Positions 1 through 11,275 of a DNA stretch of 64,000 nt are shown here, piece by piece. The number at the start of each line of letters is the position of its first letter. Position 1 is the first letter of the stretch. The DNA is taken from the NCBI GenBank assembly GCA_008828725.1, contig MEHQ01001160.1, positions 1 to 64,000 on the forward strand, read 5' to 3'. The DNA comes from Saccharina japonica. Taxonomy: Eukaryota; Sar; Phaeophyceae; Laminariales; Laminariaceae. A program made the position numbers and the translations under genes. Below the pieces are notes generated by a model. The model was not told the origin of the DNA, ran no database searches, and was given only the letters and a program-made list of their open reading frames with translations.

Positions 1-509
1 TGGAGATGTATTTCGAAAACACAATTTCTCACGGCCGGTGCAGCTTCTTTGCCAATGTGAGTTTTGTGTAGGCCGTCTAGAATGTGCCTGTGAATTGCTG
101 TTTTTGTGCGGTTGGTAGCGCGTCAGTTATCTCAGATTTGTTTTCGACACGCATAAACAGCTAGCTTTCACCGATGATGGATATTTGAAGCTCGGCGTCC
201 TATACACTTTCAATTTTTCTTCTTATTATCTACCAGGTACCAGGTATCCGGGCACTCAGATTGATGACGTGTTCGTTTTGTGTGTGCGCATAATACCACC
301 TCTAGTGTTACGTTCGCTCGCGCCTTCGCTCGGTTTTCTGCGGCGTTGTTCTCGGTCGGAAATCACGATCGCCCGCTCGGTACTTTGCTGGCGGCCTTGG
401 GCTGCTTCGTCTGCCGCGCCGTCGCCCGCTGTTGTACCGTATACAATATACACTTTCGCTCTACGTATAATTATCTGCGTGTACATTAGACAAGGTGTTG
501 CTTTTCAAA
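1..509. other. No recognisable gene
   Basis: Only short overlapping open frames without a family signature are seen here on either strand. No splice-flanked coding exon or repeat copy was recognised. The stretch ends where the left stem of the next fold-back element begins. Confidence 0.4.
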
Positions 510-1160
510 AGGAACTTCACGATGATGCACAAGCGCAAAAACAATCTGTGCACCCAGCTGAGTGGAAATTATTGTACACCCAAGTTTTATATGGGTTTTA
601 ATGTTTATTCCTAGTGCATCAAGAACCACGATCCCACGACCGATATGTGGGATGACGGTGTGACGGTTCGCGTTTCGAGCTCTCGATTTACGGTTCGCGC
701 TTCACGCCCAGGGTCCCCGGCGCCCCCTGCGGAGGGTTCAATATATTTCTGCACCTTGTGGGCGAAAGCAGGGTGCCAACTGGGATCACATCCGGGTGGG
801 ATCAGTACTTGGTGGAAGCACGCGGTGAAACACCCTGCCCCCTCTTCGCACCCTGCTCCCACCCGAACCAGATCCCACTCGGGTCTGATTCAATTTGGCA
901 CCCTGCTCCCACCCACAAGGTGCAGAAATGTAATCAGCCATCGGTAGGAGCCGCCGGAGAACGTAAGCGCCAAGCGCGAATCGTGAACCGGCATACCACG
1001 TATCGGTCGTAGGATTAGGGTACTGGGTGCACTACGAGTATACTGTAAATCCTACTAGGTACCCGATATATAATAACAATCTGGGGGTACCATAATTTCC
1101 ACCTAGCTGGATGCACGGATATTTTTCGCACAAACGCACGCTAACCTGCCGAAGGAAATT
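510..1160. mobile_element. Fold-back element with long terminal inverted repeats
   Basis: The two halves are imperfect inverted repeats of each other. At the outer stem, GTGCACCCAGCTGAGTGG near 548 pairs with the complement of CCACCTAGCTGGATGCAC near 1100. In the middle, CACGACCGATATGTGGG near 632 pairs with the complement around 996-1012. In the inner stem, ATTTCTGCACCTTGTGGG near 746 pairs with the complement of CCCACAAGGTGCAGAAAT near 912-930. The interior is rich in CACCCTGC motifs. No open frame of interest is present, so this looks like a non-autonomous MITE or fold-back element of about 650 bp. Exact ends and target-site duplication were not resolved. Confidence 0.65.
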
Positions 1161-2389
1161 GTGTACCCCGGTGTATTGACTCGTGTGATCTTGCGTAGCG
1201 GGATGTTTGAAATCTCACTTCAGTCTCCAATATACTGGTAGACTGAACCGTATGCATGTACCCTCCAAAGTTAACGTTGTGTGTACATATATCTTTCCTA
1301 CTCGCCTGTGCCCCGCCTTTTTGTCCCCGTCCATTAAAACTATATTATCTTCGAATGCTGCCGCAGACGGGGAGGACGAAGGTGGCAACAAGAGTGTACT
1401 GGACCCCCTGTCCTATAGAGCGTGGCGCTTGACATCTAGAGTGTGTGTGCATCCTTTTTCTTTAGTAGCTCATCACCATGATCATGCCCGTTTTATCGCG
1501 TTGCATGTTACATGTGACGCCTGGTGTGTATGTTATATTTGTATATATAATGCATATTTTAAACCGTCTACCGGTGTAGTGTATCTTTACGCACACCCGT
1601 GCGGAACGCTGTACTAGCTGGTATAATACTATCTTATGATAAACCTTGTTTTTATTTGAAGTGCTATATATTAGTATATATGTACCATGTTTTAGTTCAT
1701 CCTTTAAAGTGCCATTATGTTCGTCTCAACATATTCCTTTCGCGTGTCTTTCCCTCTCATATTTTCCCTCGTATATGTTCAGGTGACGGAGCGCACGGCG
1801 TCAACAGAAATGACAACAAGGGGTTTCTGCAGGCTGACTACGAGAGCGTCGCGCCCGAAACGAATATAAATAGGAACATAGCGAGAACCTGTCCGCGGGT
1901 TTATTCGGTTGCAGATAATTAAAGAGACGGGGTGAATAATACCACGATCTGCTGCGTTGTGGGTAGTTTTCACCATTGACAGGCCCCCCCCGCTCGCGCA
2001 ATCGGGTTTCCAAGGGTTCCACGAGTAGGGGAGTTGGGAATAGGCATTTGCGGCATGTCCCATTATGGTGTCGGTCCCCCCGGGCGGTTGTAATTTGTGT
2101 GCGCACAAATACGAGCGGATGTAAGCGACGGTTAATAAGGGTATAGATTCAGATACCTTGCAAAACATCGTGCACATGGAGTATGAAGAATTTGCAGCGT
2201 GTTTGACATTTGCAACGTGTGTGTACACATTCTGCCAACACTGTCGAGGTACTAAACAATGGCAGTATTTTTTCCCTTACAAGCCGGGCAAGGTAACCGC
2301 CCTGGTAAGCTGAAAAGTGTGTGAATGCCCTTCTGTACGGTATATTGAGGTGTATCAATGACACTGACAGGTTGCTGGACCCCCGACAC
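1161..2389. other. No gene recognised
   Basis: Open frames of up to about 149 codons overlap on both strands but show no conserved motif, and no plausible exon-intron chain could be built. It is probably decayed intergenic sequence. Confidence 0.35.
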
Positions 2390-3262
2390 TGGCAGAATGT
2401 CTCTCAATGAAAGTTCGGACGCCCTGCCGTCCTTCAAGGGTGTCACACGCTGTTCAAAGCTATGTTTTTTTTTTCGTTTTTAGGAGAGCATCAGGCACTC
2501 TGTCGGCAGTGCGGTGTTTGAGAAACAGTATGACACTGTACACCATATTTGAGATGTTAAACCCTGTACATCATTTGATAAAATCGGCACACTCTACACT
2601 TTGCCAGATAAAGGCAGGGTGTTACACGCTGTACACTTTTGTTTATATTTTTCAGAACATGGAACACCCTGTCGGAATTTTGGCAGGGTGATAACCCCTG
2701 TACAGCATCCGACACCCTGCCAGAAACCTGACAGGGTGTCAAACCCTGTACAGGGTGACCACACCCTGTCAGATTTTTGGCAGGGTGTCTCACCTTGTAC
2801 AATGTTATTTCCCGTCAAAAACACTGGCAGGGTGTCTACATCGAATATTGGCAGGGTGTCCACGTCAAACCCTGTACAGCATCCGACACCCTGCCAGAAA
2901 CCTAACAGGGTGTCAAACCCTGTACAGGGTGACCACACCCTGTGAGATTTTTGGCAGGGTGTCTCACCTTGTACAATGTTATTTCCCGCTAAAAACACTG
3001 GCAGGGTGTCAGGGTCAAATATTGGCAGGGTGTCCACGTCAAACACTGTACAGCCTCCGACACCCTGCCAGAAACCTAACAGGGTGTCAAACCCTGTACA
3101 GCATTGGGACACCCTGTGAGATTTTCGGCAGGGTGTCTCACCTTGTACAATGTTATTTCCCGCCAAAAACACTGGCAGGGTGTCAGGGTTAAATGCTGGC
3201 AGGGTGTCAGGGTCAAATGCTGGCAGGGTGTCTACGTCAAATGCTGGCAGGGTACCCAAGAT
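2390..3262. repeat. 174-bp minisatellite built from CACCCTG hairpin motifs
   Basis: The marker TACAATGTTATTTCCCG occurs at 2798, 2972 and 3146, giving a 174-bp higher-order period over about three units. Within each unit the short motif GGCAGGGTGTC alternates with its complement GACACCCTGCC, so every unit can form several short hairpins. The left part (about 2390-2690) is an eroded version with the same motifs. Long open frames on both strands here are by-products of the repeat. Confidence 0.85.
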
Positions 3263-3980
3263 GGCCACGTGTGAATGCTTGCCCTCCCTTGCATATCCAA
3301 GAGCCCCAATACCTCCTAGAGACTATAACGAACAAGCTATACGTTGGTCGGTCGAAAGTCCGAGCATTAGAACTGGAGCTATGCCGTTTTCAGTAAGAAG
3401 TATTGATAAAGTGTTATTATACCAGAAATAGTATATCTGCGGTAAACAAAACGAAAAATATGTATTTTTTCAACACTAAAGTATTTATTTTTACCGAAGG
3501 GGCCCGTTAAAAACAAACGTTCTTCAAATCAAAAGTCTACATATTTACTCGCCTATTCCATTTCCATGCCATTCCATATACTCGCCTGCTTTACTCTGTG
3601 TCCGGAGCAATTCAGAATCATCATATATGGCGTCATGGAGGGCGCCCTTTGTCAACCCCACTGCGATACTGGCCTTGCATTGTTTCGCTAGTAGGTTTCA
3701 CCTACTTCGCCCCCCGCTGACTCACGTCGAGGCGTATAGACCATTTACTATGCTGTTCGATTTTCGGTTTCGAGCTTCAGATTTGTATTTTTCGGGATAT
3801 AATAATAGAGCATCTGCCTATGCAGTTCGATTGTGCAAAATGTGGCCGGAATTTGTTTCGATTCGATAATCCGATGACCCTAGTCGTCAGAGTTTGGCCC
3901 AAGCTCCGACGAGTTAGGCCATCAGTTTCAAAACGAAAAATGGGATGGTCTCCAAAATCAAGATGTTATATACACAAGCA
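3263..3980. other. No gene recognised
   Basis: No coding exon, RNA gene or known repeat copy was identified between the minisatellite and the first CAG run. The open frames are short and featureless. Confidence 0.35.
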
Positions 3981-3983
3981 CGC

Positions 3984-4027
<44 letters not shown>
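3984..4027. repeat. (CAG)n microsatellite 1
   Basis: About 14 uninterrupted AGC/CAG triplets. They would read as poly-Ser or poly-Gln in the plus frames, but no surrounding conserved coding signal was found. Confidence 0.9.
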
Positions 4028-4029
<2 letters not shown>

Positions 4030-4199
4030 ACGATCGACGAGTAGGAGGGGCACACAGCTATGTTGCTTGGCGCCCGACGTGCAGTCGGCGACCGGGGCGT
4101 CTCTCCGTCGCCAGACTACAGTCGGCTGGCACGTTTTCGGGACTAGAGACGAAGGGAAGCGAACTTGGCGCGCGCCTCTCCGTACTCGTATAGACTTTA

Positions 4200-4238
4200 C
4201 AGCAGCAGCGGCAGCAGCAGCAGCAGCAGCAGCAGCCA
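4200..4238. repeat. (CAG)n microsatellite 2
   Basis: A second AGC/CAG run with one CGG interruption, about 175 bp after the first. In one plus frame it would encode poly-Ala. No gene is supported around it. Confidence 0.9.
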
Positions 4239-4559
4239 GTCAGTCAACGTACTGTGCTCGGATGCTTCGTTGTGTTCATGTACAGCCACATATTATCAAG
4301 ACAGTCGTACTCGAAAGCACTCGGCACGTCGCCGCCAGACCAGAGGTAGCCATAGTGCCTTCGAACGCTTGGGTAATACACCTGGTTGCAGGGCACTCGG
4401 CGTGCTTCGTCGCGGCGCTGGGTCGAAATAACAGTAGTTGGTCCAAGGGTCTCCGGAAAAACAAAAACCCGACACCACACTCCAAATTTTATCTTTGGGA
4501 TACCAAATATAGGGGGGGGGGTGCCAATTGTTTTATTTAGGCACCCTCCGGCGTATAGG

Positions 4560-5484
4560 GGGGTACATACCATACTAAATCCTATATAAACTAAATCAGA
4601 CCATCCATAAACCGCAGCACCATACTATTTCCTATATAAACCAATTGCATACTGAAAATCTATATAAAACAACAGCAGGGGATGTAGGTGAATCGTCCCC
4701 GCATTCCCAAGGGTAGGCAAGGCCTTCTAGACAATACAGCACCACCCACCAAGCGTTTCTGCTTGGGGTTATGAACGAAATCAGACCATCCATAAACCGC
4801 AGTACCATACTATTTCCTATATAAACCAATTTTATACTGAAAACCTATACAAAACAATAGCAGGGGATGTTGGCGAATCGTCCCCGCATTCCCAAGGGTC
4901 AGCAAGGCCTTCTAGACAATACAACACCACCCAGCGTTTCTGCTTGGGGTTATGAACAAAATCAGGCCATCCATAAACCGCAGTAACGTACTATTTCCTA
5001 TATAAACCAAGTCCATACTGAAAACTATATAAACCAATATCAGGGGATGTTGGTGAATTTTCCCCGCATTCCAAAGGGGAGGCAAGGCATTCTAGACGAT
5101 ACAACACCATCCAGCTTTTCTGCTTAGTTAGGGTTATGAACGGAATCAGACCATCCGGAAACCGCAGTACCATAATATTTCCTATATAAACCAACTCCAT
5201 ACTAAAAACTATATAAACCAATATCAGAGGATGTTGGTGAATCGTCCCCGCACTCCCAAGGGTAGGCAAGGCATTCTAAACGATACAACACCACCCAGCG
5301 TTTCTGCTTAGGTTATGAACAAAATCAGACCATCCATAAACCGCAGTACGATACTATTTCCTATATATACCAACTCCATACTAAAACCTATATAAACCAA
5401 TAGCAGGGGATGTTGGTGAATCGACCCCGCATTGCCAAATGTAGGCAAGGCCTTCTAGACAATACAACACCACCCAGTCAGTGC
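4560..5484. repeat. Satellite array, five units of about 182 bp
   Basis: The motif ATCAGACCATCCATAAACCG recurs with its ATCAGA ending near 4600, 4785, 4966, 5150 and 5329, so the spacing is 179-185 bp. Each unit also carries CCTATATAAACCAA, GCAGGGGATGTTGGTGAATC and CAAGGCCTTCTAGACAATAC. Units differ by scattered substitutions and small indels, so the array is not freshly homogenised. The unit length is close to one nucleosome plus linker. Confidence 0.9.
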
Positions 5485-5799
5485 TTCTGTTCTTCAATCT
5501 TGATACGAGTGGCTGGTGTGGCCAGTGTGGTAGCCGATCCCCAACTCCGACCCTCCCGACAGTAACAACACATTCCTTGTACAGTAGTATGTCTGTATAA
5601 ACAACTGTGTACACAGTGTACACCCAAAGCCAAGCAGTATATAGTAGACGGCTAGACAAACGTACGTAGATCAGCGTCTGCAGAGGCGTGTGAGACCAAC
5701 AAAAAACACACGGGAAAAAAAGAGTATTTTTTTCCCCTCTAATATGGGGGGGGGGTGAATGGGATTCAGATCCGCGCACACCCTTGCACCTGGTACTAT
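5485..5799. other. No gene recognised, downstream of satellite
   Basis: The sequence after the last satellite unit contains poly-A/T and poly-G stretches and a GTGTACAC palindrome repeated twice near 5610. No coding signal was recognised. Confidence 0.3.
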
Positions 5800-6105
5800 T
5801 TTATTGTTCTTCCATCCCATTTATTATCTTCGCACTTCTGTCCCCCTCCCTCCATAGTCGTAACTCAGATCCGAGGTCACAAAGCAGGCTCGTCTCTCTT
5901 ATCCCCACTACGGATCTTGCCTTCATTTTTATCGCGAAGAGTGGTCAGCAATCCCAACGCTCGTTGATGTTCATCGAAGTGTGCTGACTCACACTCTCGA
6001 GCTTTCCGCTAGTCAATATACTTTTCGGGAGAAAAAGTCCCTACGAGCATGCATACACTCGGAGGGTTAAAACACACGACCCTGACTCAAACAGGGACGA
6101 TATTC
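5800..6105 (-). mobile_element. SINE-family copy S1 (tRNA-like head degraded)
   Basis: It shares the body of the better preserved copies at 6150-6490 and 9735-10075: CCCATTTATTATCTTCGCAC, CCTCC..TAGTCGTAACTCAGATCCG..GGTCACAAAG, then ..TTTTATCGCGA.. and ACTCACACTCTCGAGCTTTC. The 6040-6090 segment corresponds to the head but lacks clear A and B boxes. Confidence 0.55.
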
Positions 6106-6149
6106 ACCTGTCATTCCACTGGGGATGTTTTATTTATTTTTAGTCCATC

Positions 6150-6490
6150 CCCAGCCATCCCATTAATTATTCTTGCCCTTCTTTTCTTTCTCCCTCTTTA
6201 GTCGTAACTCATATCCGGGGTCAATAAGTAGGCTCTTCTCCCCCTCCCCCACTACGGTACTTCCCTTGCATTTTCATCGCGATAATATTTCTGAACTCTC
6301 TTCCCTCGTCGACTTGCGTTGGATTCCGCCTACCCACGCCACGAAGGCGCTCTCACCAATTGGTTCCTTTCTATTTTTTCAAACAAAGTAAAAATCTCAC
6401 CACGGTGGGATTCGAACTAGGGAACCAATGCCAGTAGTTTTTGAAGCTGACCACTAGTCTACCGAGGCGACTGAGACTAATAGCTCTACA
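6150..6490 (-). mobile_element. tRNA-derived SINE copy S2
   Basis: Read on the minus strand, the head (about 6485-6400) has an A-box-like TAGACTAGTGG and a good B box (AGTTCGAATCC), spaced as in tRNA-derived pol III promoters. The body then matches the other family members (CCGGGGTCAATAAGTAGG, CCCCACTACGG, TTTTCATCGCG in plus orientation). It does not fold as a full tRNA, so it is called a SINE and not a tRNA gene. Confidence 0.65.
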
Positions 6491-6570
6491 TTGTGGAAAG
6501 GTACGGCTGTGTTGGTTGTGTCGACTGCAAGACCTGCTCAATAACACCCCGAATTAATCTTGAAACTACG

Positions 6571-6589
6571 AGTGTGTGTGTGTGTGTGT
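6571..6589. repeat. (GT)n microsatellite
   Basis: Nine to ten GT dinucleotides in a row. No coding context is seen. Confidence 0.85.
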
Positions 6590-6779
6590 TCTTCACATTA
6601 AACCTTCCTTTCTACCCGTCGACATCCAGCACACCCAGTGTCTGTGCCGATTCTTCTATCCTAAAAAGGTACCAGTTCTGTGGTCACAAAACTACGACAC
6701 AGAGATACTACACTCAGTGCAGTAAGCAGAGCAGACAATGCAACGCCATATACGACAGGCAAGACCTACCCTGCTAGCA

Positions 6780-7260
6780 ATCCAGGTGCATGCAAGAGAA
6801 AAAAAGAGAAAAAAGAAAAAAGCGAAAAGAAAAAATAATAAAAAGTAAATATACTGAAGCAAATCAATAATCAAGCAACCAAATAAAAAGCATGACAAAA
6901 AAAGAAAGAAAGTGTCGTGCTTCTCCCAGAGGAGATGCGACCTCCAATAAAAACCAAATGAAATGAAAGAAAATAAAATGGACCGAAACAGCGCCAACAG
7001 AGCAAGACTGAGAACGACAGGATAGGACAGCCAGCCGGAGCACACCGAAGGCCAGCCGAGGCAGGTTTGTGCCCATAGTACAGGCAGGTTCTACCAGCTA
7101 GTCGGTCTGGCACCTACTCTGTTTGCCGTCTCTTTCCTGCTTTCGTCCGTCCTGGTTTCCCTATGACCCCCCCCACCCTCCGTCTCCCTTCCCTTGGGCG
7201 CCACCCATACAACGGGTACGTGGCACTTCCAACTCAATTCCGTTTCGTTCTCGTGTAACA
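6780..7260 (-). mobile_element. Degenerate LINE 3' end (second copy)
   Basis: The segment 7095-7255 is a diverged match to the C-terminal coding end of the neighbouring LINE (around 7625-7780): both have the order CTGGCACC/CTGGTACC.., TTTCCTGCT/TTCCCTCCTGCT, CCTATGACCCCCC/CGTACGACTGTTGCCCCC and CCCTTGGGCGCCACCC. The A-rich stretch 6780-7090 reads as a T/C-rich 3' tail on the minus strand. It looks like an older insertion in the same orientation, lacking the reverse transcriptase core. Confidence 0.6.
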
Positions 7261-7389
7261 CACGAGAGTCCCGGAAAGAGAACGGGGAATGACAAAACCA
7301 AAATGAATACGTACGTAGCTAAGCCACCAAAGAAAGTCCTAGGACAAATACGGAAGGCGGAGAAACAAAGGCAAAAGCGATCACGGTAA

Positions 7390-9485
7390 CATAAATAAGT
7401 GAAACAAAGTAAACGAAGCAAATGATGCGAGGGGTTGTAGCATCGCTGTCGTGCCCCCCTTGAGAAGCAACAGGCAATACAACAAGCAAAAAGAAAAATG
7501 AAAAAAAGAAAAATAAGAAAAAAATCAAACAAACAAACAAACAAAGGGAAAGAAAGACCACCAGAAACAGTGCCGCGTTCGAAGCGGCTACAGAGGTGCG
7601 CGGCACGGGTAGGCTAGGTGGGACTTACTAGTCAGCCTGGTACCTTGCTACCCTGTCGGCTGTTTCCCTCCTGCTCTCATCAGCCGCGGTTTCCGTACGA
7701 CTGTTGCCCCCCCCCTTCCCATTCCCTTTTGCACCCCCCGCAACGGATGCGTGGCGCTGTCTACTCAGTTCCGCCTCTACCTTGTGCCACCGGATCATGA
7801 ACTGTTTAGCCGCTTCGAGGACCCCCCTGTGCCACTTGCCCACTTTAGTTGCTGCAATGGTCCATACTGCGGTCTCTACTCCAAACACCAACGGGACCTG
7901 TGCCGTGGACCCCTTGGAGGCTTGAAACACCTTGAGGCCTTCAGCAAGGCATTTCTGCCAGGACTTTGGTTGTCCGCCCGGTCTGCGTCCCTCCCCACCC
8001 GTCATGGTCCCGAACATAATCCGACTGGGTAGTCGCCCCTTGGGTTGCCGTGCCACGGCTCCCGCAAAGAACAGACGCCGTTTACGGATTGTCGTTTCGA
8101 TGCTCTCGCATCGTGTCTGCTTGAGAGCCTTTGCGTACGAGAGGGTCCTATAGTCGCCACGCTGCCGACGCTGGAAGCCAATGACACGCAGGAGGATTTG
8201 GTGGTGTGCCGAGCGGAGTCTGGCGAAGTGTTGTGCACCGAGGGTCCACGTCATACATCCGTACAGCAGGGTCTCAATCACCTCGGCCTTCAACATGCGG
8301 ATTTTCAGACTAAGTCGAGCCGTCTTCATGTCGTACAACTCTGGTCCGAACCGTTTGAAGCACGCCCACATGAGACGGATCCGTCGTTCGATTTCGAGTG
8401 AGAGGTCAGCGTTTTCGTGGATAATGCCGCCGAGGTACAAGAACTGGCTCGTCTGTCTATACCTCTGACCAGCTGCTTCGATAACGAGCGGCGGAGGAGG
8501 GGGTGTCTGGTCCCGTGTTCGTAAGATCATCGTTTCCGTTTTCTTTTCTGACACCGTGAGGCCTGCTGCTTCGAAGACAGTCACGATGACTGTCATCATT
8601 TTTGCGAGACTCTCCGCAGACTTTGAGACAATTCCTGCATCATCGGCGTACAGCATACCCCATACAGCCCTTCGCACGCATGCCAATGGTACCTCTTTTC
8701 CAACCACTACATCCTCCTTGAGGTGAACCAAATCCCTCATGATGTCTTCGTCTTCGCTGAAGCGTACGAGAACAACGTGTATCACAGCAGCGAAGAACAC
8801 GTTGAACAGCAGTGGCGACAGCACGCAGCCTTGTCGTAGCCCCTGCGTGACATTAAACCAATCAGAGTGCTCACCATCATCTGTGCGGACGCAAGCACGC
8901 ATGCCGTCGTGGAACTGGCGGATGATTGTAAGCATCTTGGTTGGTATGCCAACGCGTGTAAGTACCTGCCACAGCAGCTCCCGGTCGACAGAGTCGTACG
9001 CTTTCTGCAGATCGATGAAGCACATGTACAGAGGGATTTTTCTCTCTCGTCCGAGTTCTTGTAATCGTCGTACTACGAACAGCATGTCGACTGTTGATCG
9101 TGTAGGACGAAAACCGCATTGTTCCTCAGGGAAGATGCCTCGGTCCTCGCAGTAGTTGCTGATACGGGATGCGACGATTTTCAACAACACTTTTCCTGCA
9201 TGGGCAACAAGCGAAATCCCTCTGTAGTTGTTGCAATCAGTTCGGTCCTTCTTTTTGTAAAGTACCTTGATGATCGCGTCTTTCCACTGCTGGGGGACTT
9301 CACCCGTTACCCAAACATTGACAAGAATGTGGTGGAAGCATTGGATGAAATCGGGGTGATCGATTTTTAGTAGCTCGGCGGGCAGGTCGTCTGGTCCTAC
9401 CGCTTTCCAATTCGGCATTGTCTTAACGGCTCCCATCATCTCGTCCACAGATGGCTCATCGCGAGTACGCGTGCATGACTACTGC
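7390..9485 (-). mobile_element. 5'-truncated non-LTR retrotransposon (LINE)
   Basis: The unit consists of the reverse-transcriptase frame below plus an A-rich 3' tail (plus coordinates 7390-7627). Upstream of the frame, on the minus strand, the reading runs back only to about [11 protein letters not shown] before an in-frame stop near 9480. No apurinic endonuclease domain is present, so the copy is 5'-truncated, the usual outcome of target-primed reverse transcription. Confidence 0.8.
7628..9448 (-). CDS. LINE reverse transcriptase (5'-truncated ORF2-like)
   Basis: A 606-codon open frame without interruption. It reads as the polymerase part of a non-LTR retrotransposon ORF2, which copies element RNA into DNA at a nicked chromosomal target. 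Recognisable RT blocks, in order, are [15 protein letters not shown] (residues 13-27), YRGISL (about 78), [10 protein letters not shown] (about 112), [10 protein letters not shown] (about 150), [13 protein letters not shown] (about 208), the catalytic YADDAGIVS (about 268) and FLYLGGII (about 336). A basic region and a Gly/Arg-rich tail follow. The upstream endonuclease domain is missing. The first codon of the frame is GTG inside a continuing reading, so 9448 is only the edge of the open frame and not a real start. The intact frame suggests recent insertion, but the truncation means it is not autonomous. Confidence 0.85.
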   Translation of the reverse strand: MDEMMGAVKTMPNWKAVGPDDLPAELLKIDHPDFIQCFHHILVNVWVTGEVPQQWKDAIIKVLYKKKDRTDCNNYRGISLVAHAGKVLLKIVASRISNYCEDRGIFPEEQCGFRPTRSTVDMLFVVRRLQELGRERKIPLYMCFIDLQKAYDSVDRELLWQVLTRVGIPTKMLTIIRQFHDGMRACVRTDDGEHSDWFNVTQGLRQGCVLSPLLFNVFFAAVIHVVLVRFSEDEDIMRDLVHLKEDVVVGKEVPLACVRRAVWGMLYADDAGIVSKSAESLAKMMTVIVTVFEAAGLTVSEKKTETMILRTRDQTPPPPPLVIEAAGQRYRQTSQFLYLGGIIHENADLSLEIERRIRLMWACFKRFGPELYDMKTARLSLKIRMLKAEVIETLLYGCMTWTLGAQHFARLRSAHHQILLRVIGFQRRQRGDYRTLSYAKALKQTRCESIETTIRKRRLFFAGAVARQPKGRLPSRIMFGTMTGGEGRRPGGQPKSWQKCLAEGLKVFQASKGSTAQVPLVFGVETAVWTIAATKVGKWHRGVLEAAKQFMIRWHKVEAELSRQRHASVAGGAKGNGKGGGNSRTETAADESRRETADRVARYQAD

Positions 9486-9734
9486 AGGTCGTAGTTGGCA
9501 GCAGCAGTACTGAAACCGGACACCATTCATCACGGAGATACTCCCCTGAAAAGCTACTCGTACGCGCCACCAGTGGGAGCTTTTCCAGCGAGCGCCACCG
9601 GTAATTTACCGACGGAATTGTAGCTGTCGGTGCTGCTGCTGTTCGCCGGAAACATTATATACCTGGTACCAGGTATGTGGCAAATGGGGGATACGCGCTG
9701 CCGTACAATGTTTCATACTTTTTATTTATTATTT

Positions 9735-10075
9735 ATATATTTTGTCCATCCCAGTTATTATCTTCGCCCTTCCTTTCTCTCTCCTTCCTATTAATCGTCG
9801 CTACTCAGATCCGGGGTCACAAAGTAGGCTCTTCTCCCTCCTCCCCAACTCCGGTTCTTGCCTTGCTTTTTATCGCGAGAAGGTTTCAGCACTTTCTTCT
9901 GTCGTCAACTTTCTTCGTCGAATTGTGCATACCCACGCTATAATATGCGCTCTCGAAAGTTGGTGTCAGTTGGGAATAAGAGTCTCCATACGAAGAGAAT
10001 CGAACCCCCGACCTCCAACGCTAACAGGCTTCGTGGCTACCCGTTAGACCACCGGTGCGACCGGTATGGTATAGT
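9735..10075 (-). mobile_element. tRNA-derived SINE copy S3 (best preserved)
   Basis: On the minus strand the head contains a consensus-perfect A box (TGGTCTAACGG, near 10052) and B box (GGTTCGATTC, near 10000). The shared SINE body follows and ends near the CCCAGTTATTATCTTCGCCC segment in plus coordinates. The acceptor-stem halves do not pair well, so it is not scored as a tRNA gene. Confidence 0.7.
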
Positions 10076-10101
10076 ACCGAGTATATATGCGACGTATATA
10101 A

Positions 10102-11275
10102 AGTACGCGACAGGCGGTAAGAATCTCTAATGTTTGGCCAGACTGGTTGGAGTTATTATGCAACACTGACTGGGTGTGTTCCCCACCACACTACCATATA
10201 ACACGGAAGAAAGCACACCCCGGTGTTAACATTTTGGCATTAAAACATAGTATCACAAGGCGTGCTGTTGTGGAGAGGTAGGTGTGCTATCTAACGCATC
10301 CCCGGTGATACACACCTTGCACGAGAGCCCTGCAGCTGGGAGGTGTGATACCGAGAGGGTGTGACAACGACGGGGTGTGCTATAACGGCTTTATTGGTTG
10401 ATAAGGAGAGTTAACAGATCCCGACCAGATTCAGGGGGGGTGATATCGGTATATGAATGATTGCTCTGGAGTGAGTGTGACGAGACCCCGGCCAGAATGC
10501 AGGGGTTATCTTAGCACGGGGTATGTCAGCGCATGACAAGCTTGGTCTACAACCAGATTGTTTTAATATTCTCACGTTTTTCTGGTGATGGCAATGTAAA
10601 CGCTTGAAACCCGGGGAAAACAGCGAAATTCCCCGCCTTGCTACGATACCGCAAAACGGTTACCGCTACCGGTACCATAAAGGTACTCATTGATCATACC
10701 CCGAGGGTCGCACCGCAAGTGCTGCAGGTGCGTCGCCGGCACCAGTAGCCAGGGCTTGGCACACAGCGGACGTAGGAGACGTGATCACGTTAGTGCCAGT
10801 ACCGGTAAGCGCGCTAGTCTCAGAGAAAAACCACATGATCGTTGCCCGAGGCGCGGCAGCAGCAGCTACAGGTGGGGTCTAAGCCGCAGACTCGTTCGGC
10901 CCACTGTGAGGGGGCGCAGCAGTTGCTTCCATGCTGGTTTCCATACCGGTGCGGATTGATTGTGGATTATGAGTTATCCCCATCCACCAGGTGGTGTGAT
11001 AATTGTGGAGTTTGACACTGTTTTCAGGCGTACACACGCAGGGGGTGTGATATCTACCGTACCCCCGGTGGTAAAGTGACGTTAAACAAACGAAGTAAAA
11101 AGTATACCACCCGGTGTGCTTATGTGGAGGGGTGTGTTCGTTAAGGGGGAGTGTGCTTTCTTCCGTGTTATACGGTACCTTCGAGTACAAAGAGGTCACA
11201 TTCTTATTTTCACACAAACTCTCAGCCTCAAAATTCGTAAGTATCAGAATCTTTATATCTATATGTCGCGTACTG
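10102..11275 (+). mobile_element. M2 MITE, split by a nested fold-back element
   Basis: The termini AGTACGCGACA (10102) and TGTCGCGTACTG (ends 11275) match the M2 copies at 15375-15548 and 12032-12214. The left half (10102-about 10190) and right half (about 11184-11275) together rebuild a ~180-bp M2 copy. About 1 kb between them is foreign. It lies upstream of the TATA box of the WSC gene. Confidence 0.7.
10190..11183. mobile_element. ~1-kb fold-back element inserted in M2
   Basis: The 21-bp block that begins ATAACACGGAAGAAAGCACA near 10198 recurs as its exact reverse complement near 11150-11171. The interior is rich in GGTGTG motifs on both sides, which extends the stem. No conserved protein is encoded. 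The flanks continue the disrupted M2 copy. A TACC target duplication is possible but not certain. Confidence 0.65.

Noticed and set aside
185-601. 138-codon ORF near the window start
   Set aside because: No family motif, no splice context, and overlapping open frames on both strands of similar quality.
2390-3262. CRISPR-like array
   Set aside because: Regularly spaced short palindromic motifs are present, but the spacing segments are themselves repeated at 174 bp, there are no unique spacers and no cas genes, and the host is eukaryotic.
2594-3268. 224-codon minus-strand ORF as a gene
   Set aside because: It is the translation of the minisatellite; open frames appear on both strands because the repeat lacks stop codons.
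9980-10070. Functional tRNA gene (minus strand)
   Set aside because: A and B boxes are excellent, but the acceptor stem does not pair and the sequence continues into a body shared by several copies, so it is a SINE head. The same applies to 6400-6485 and 22131-22215.
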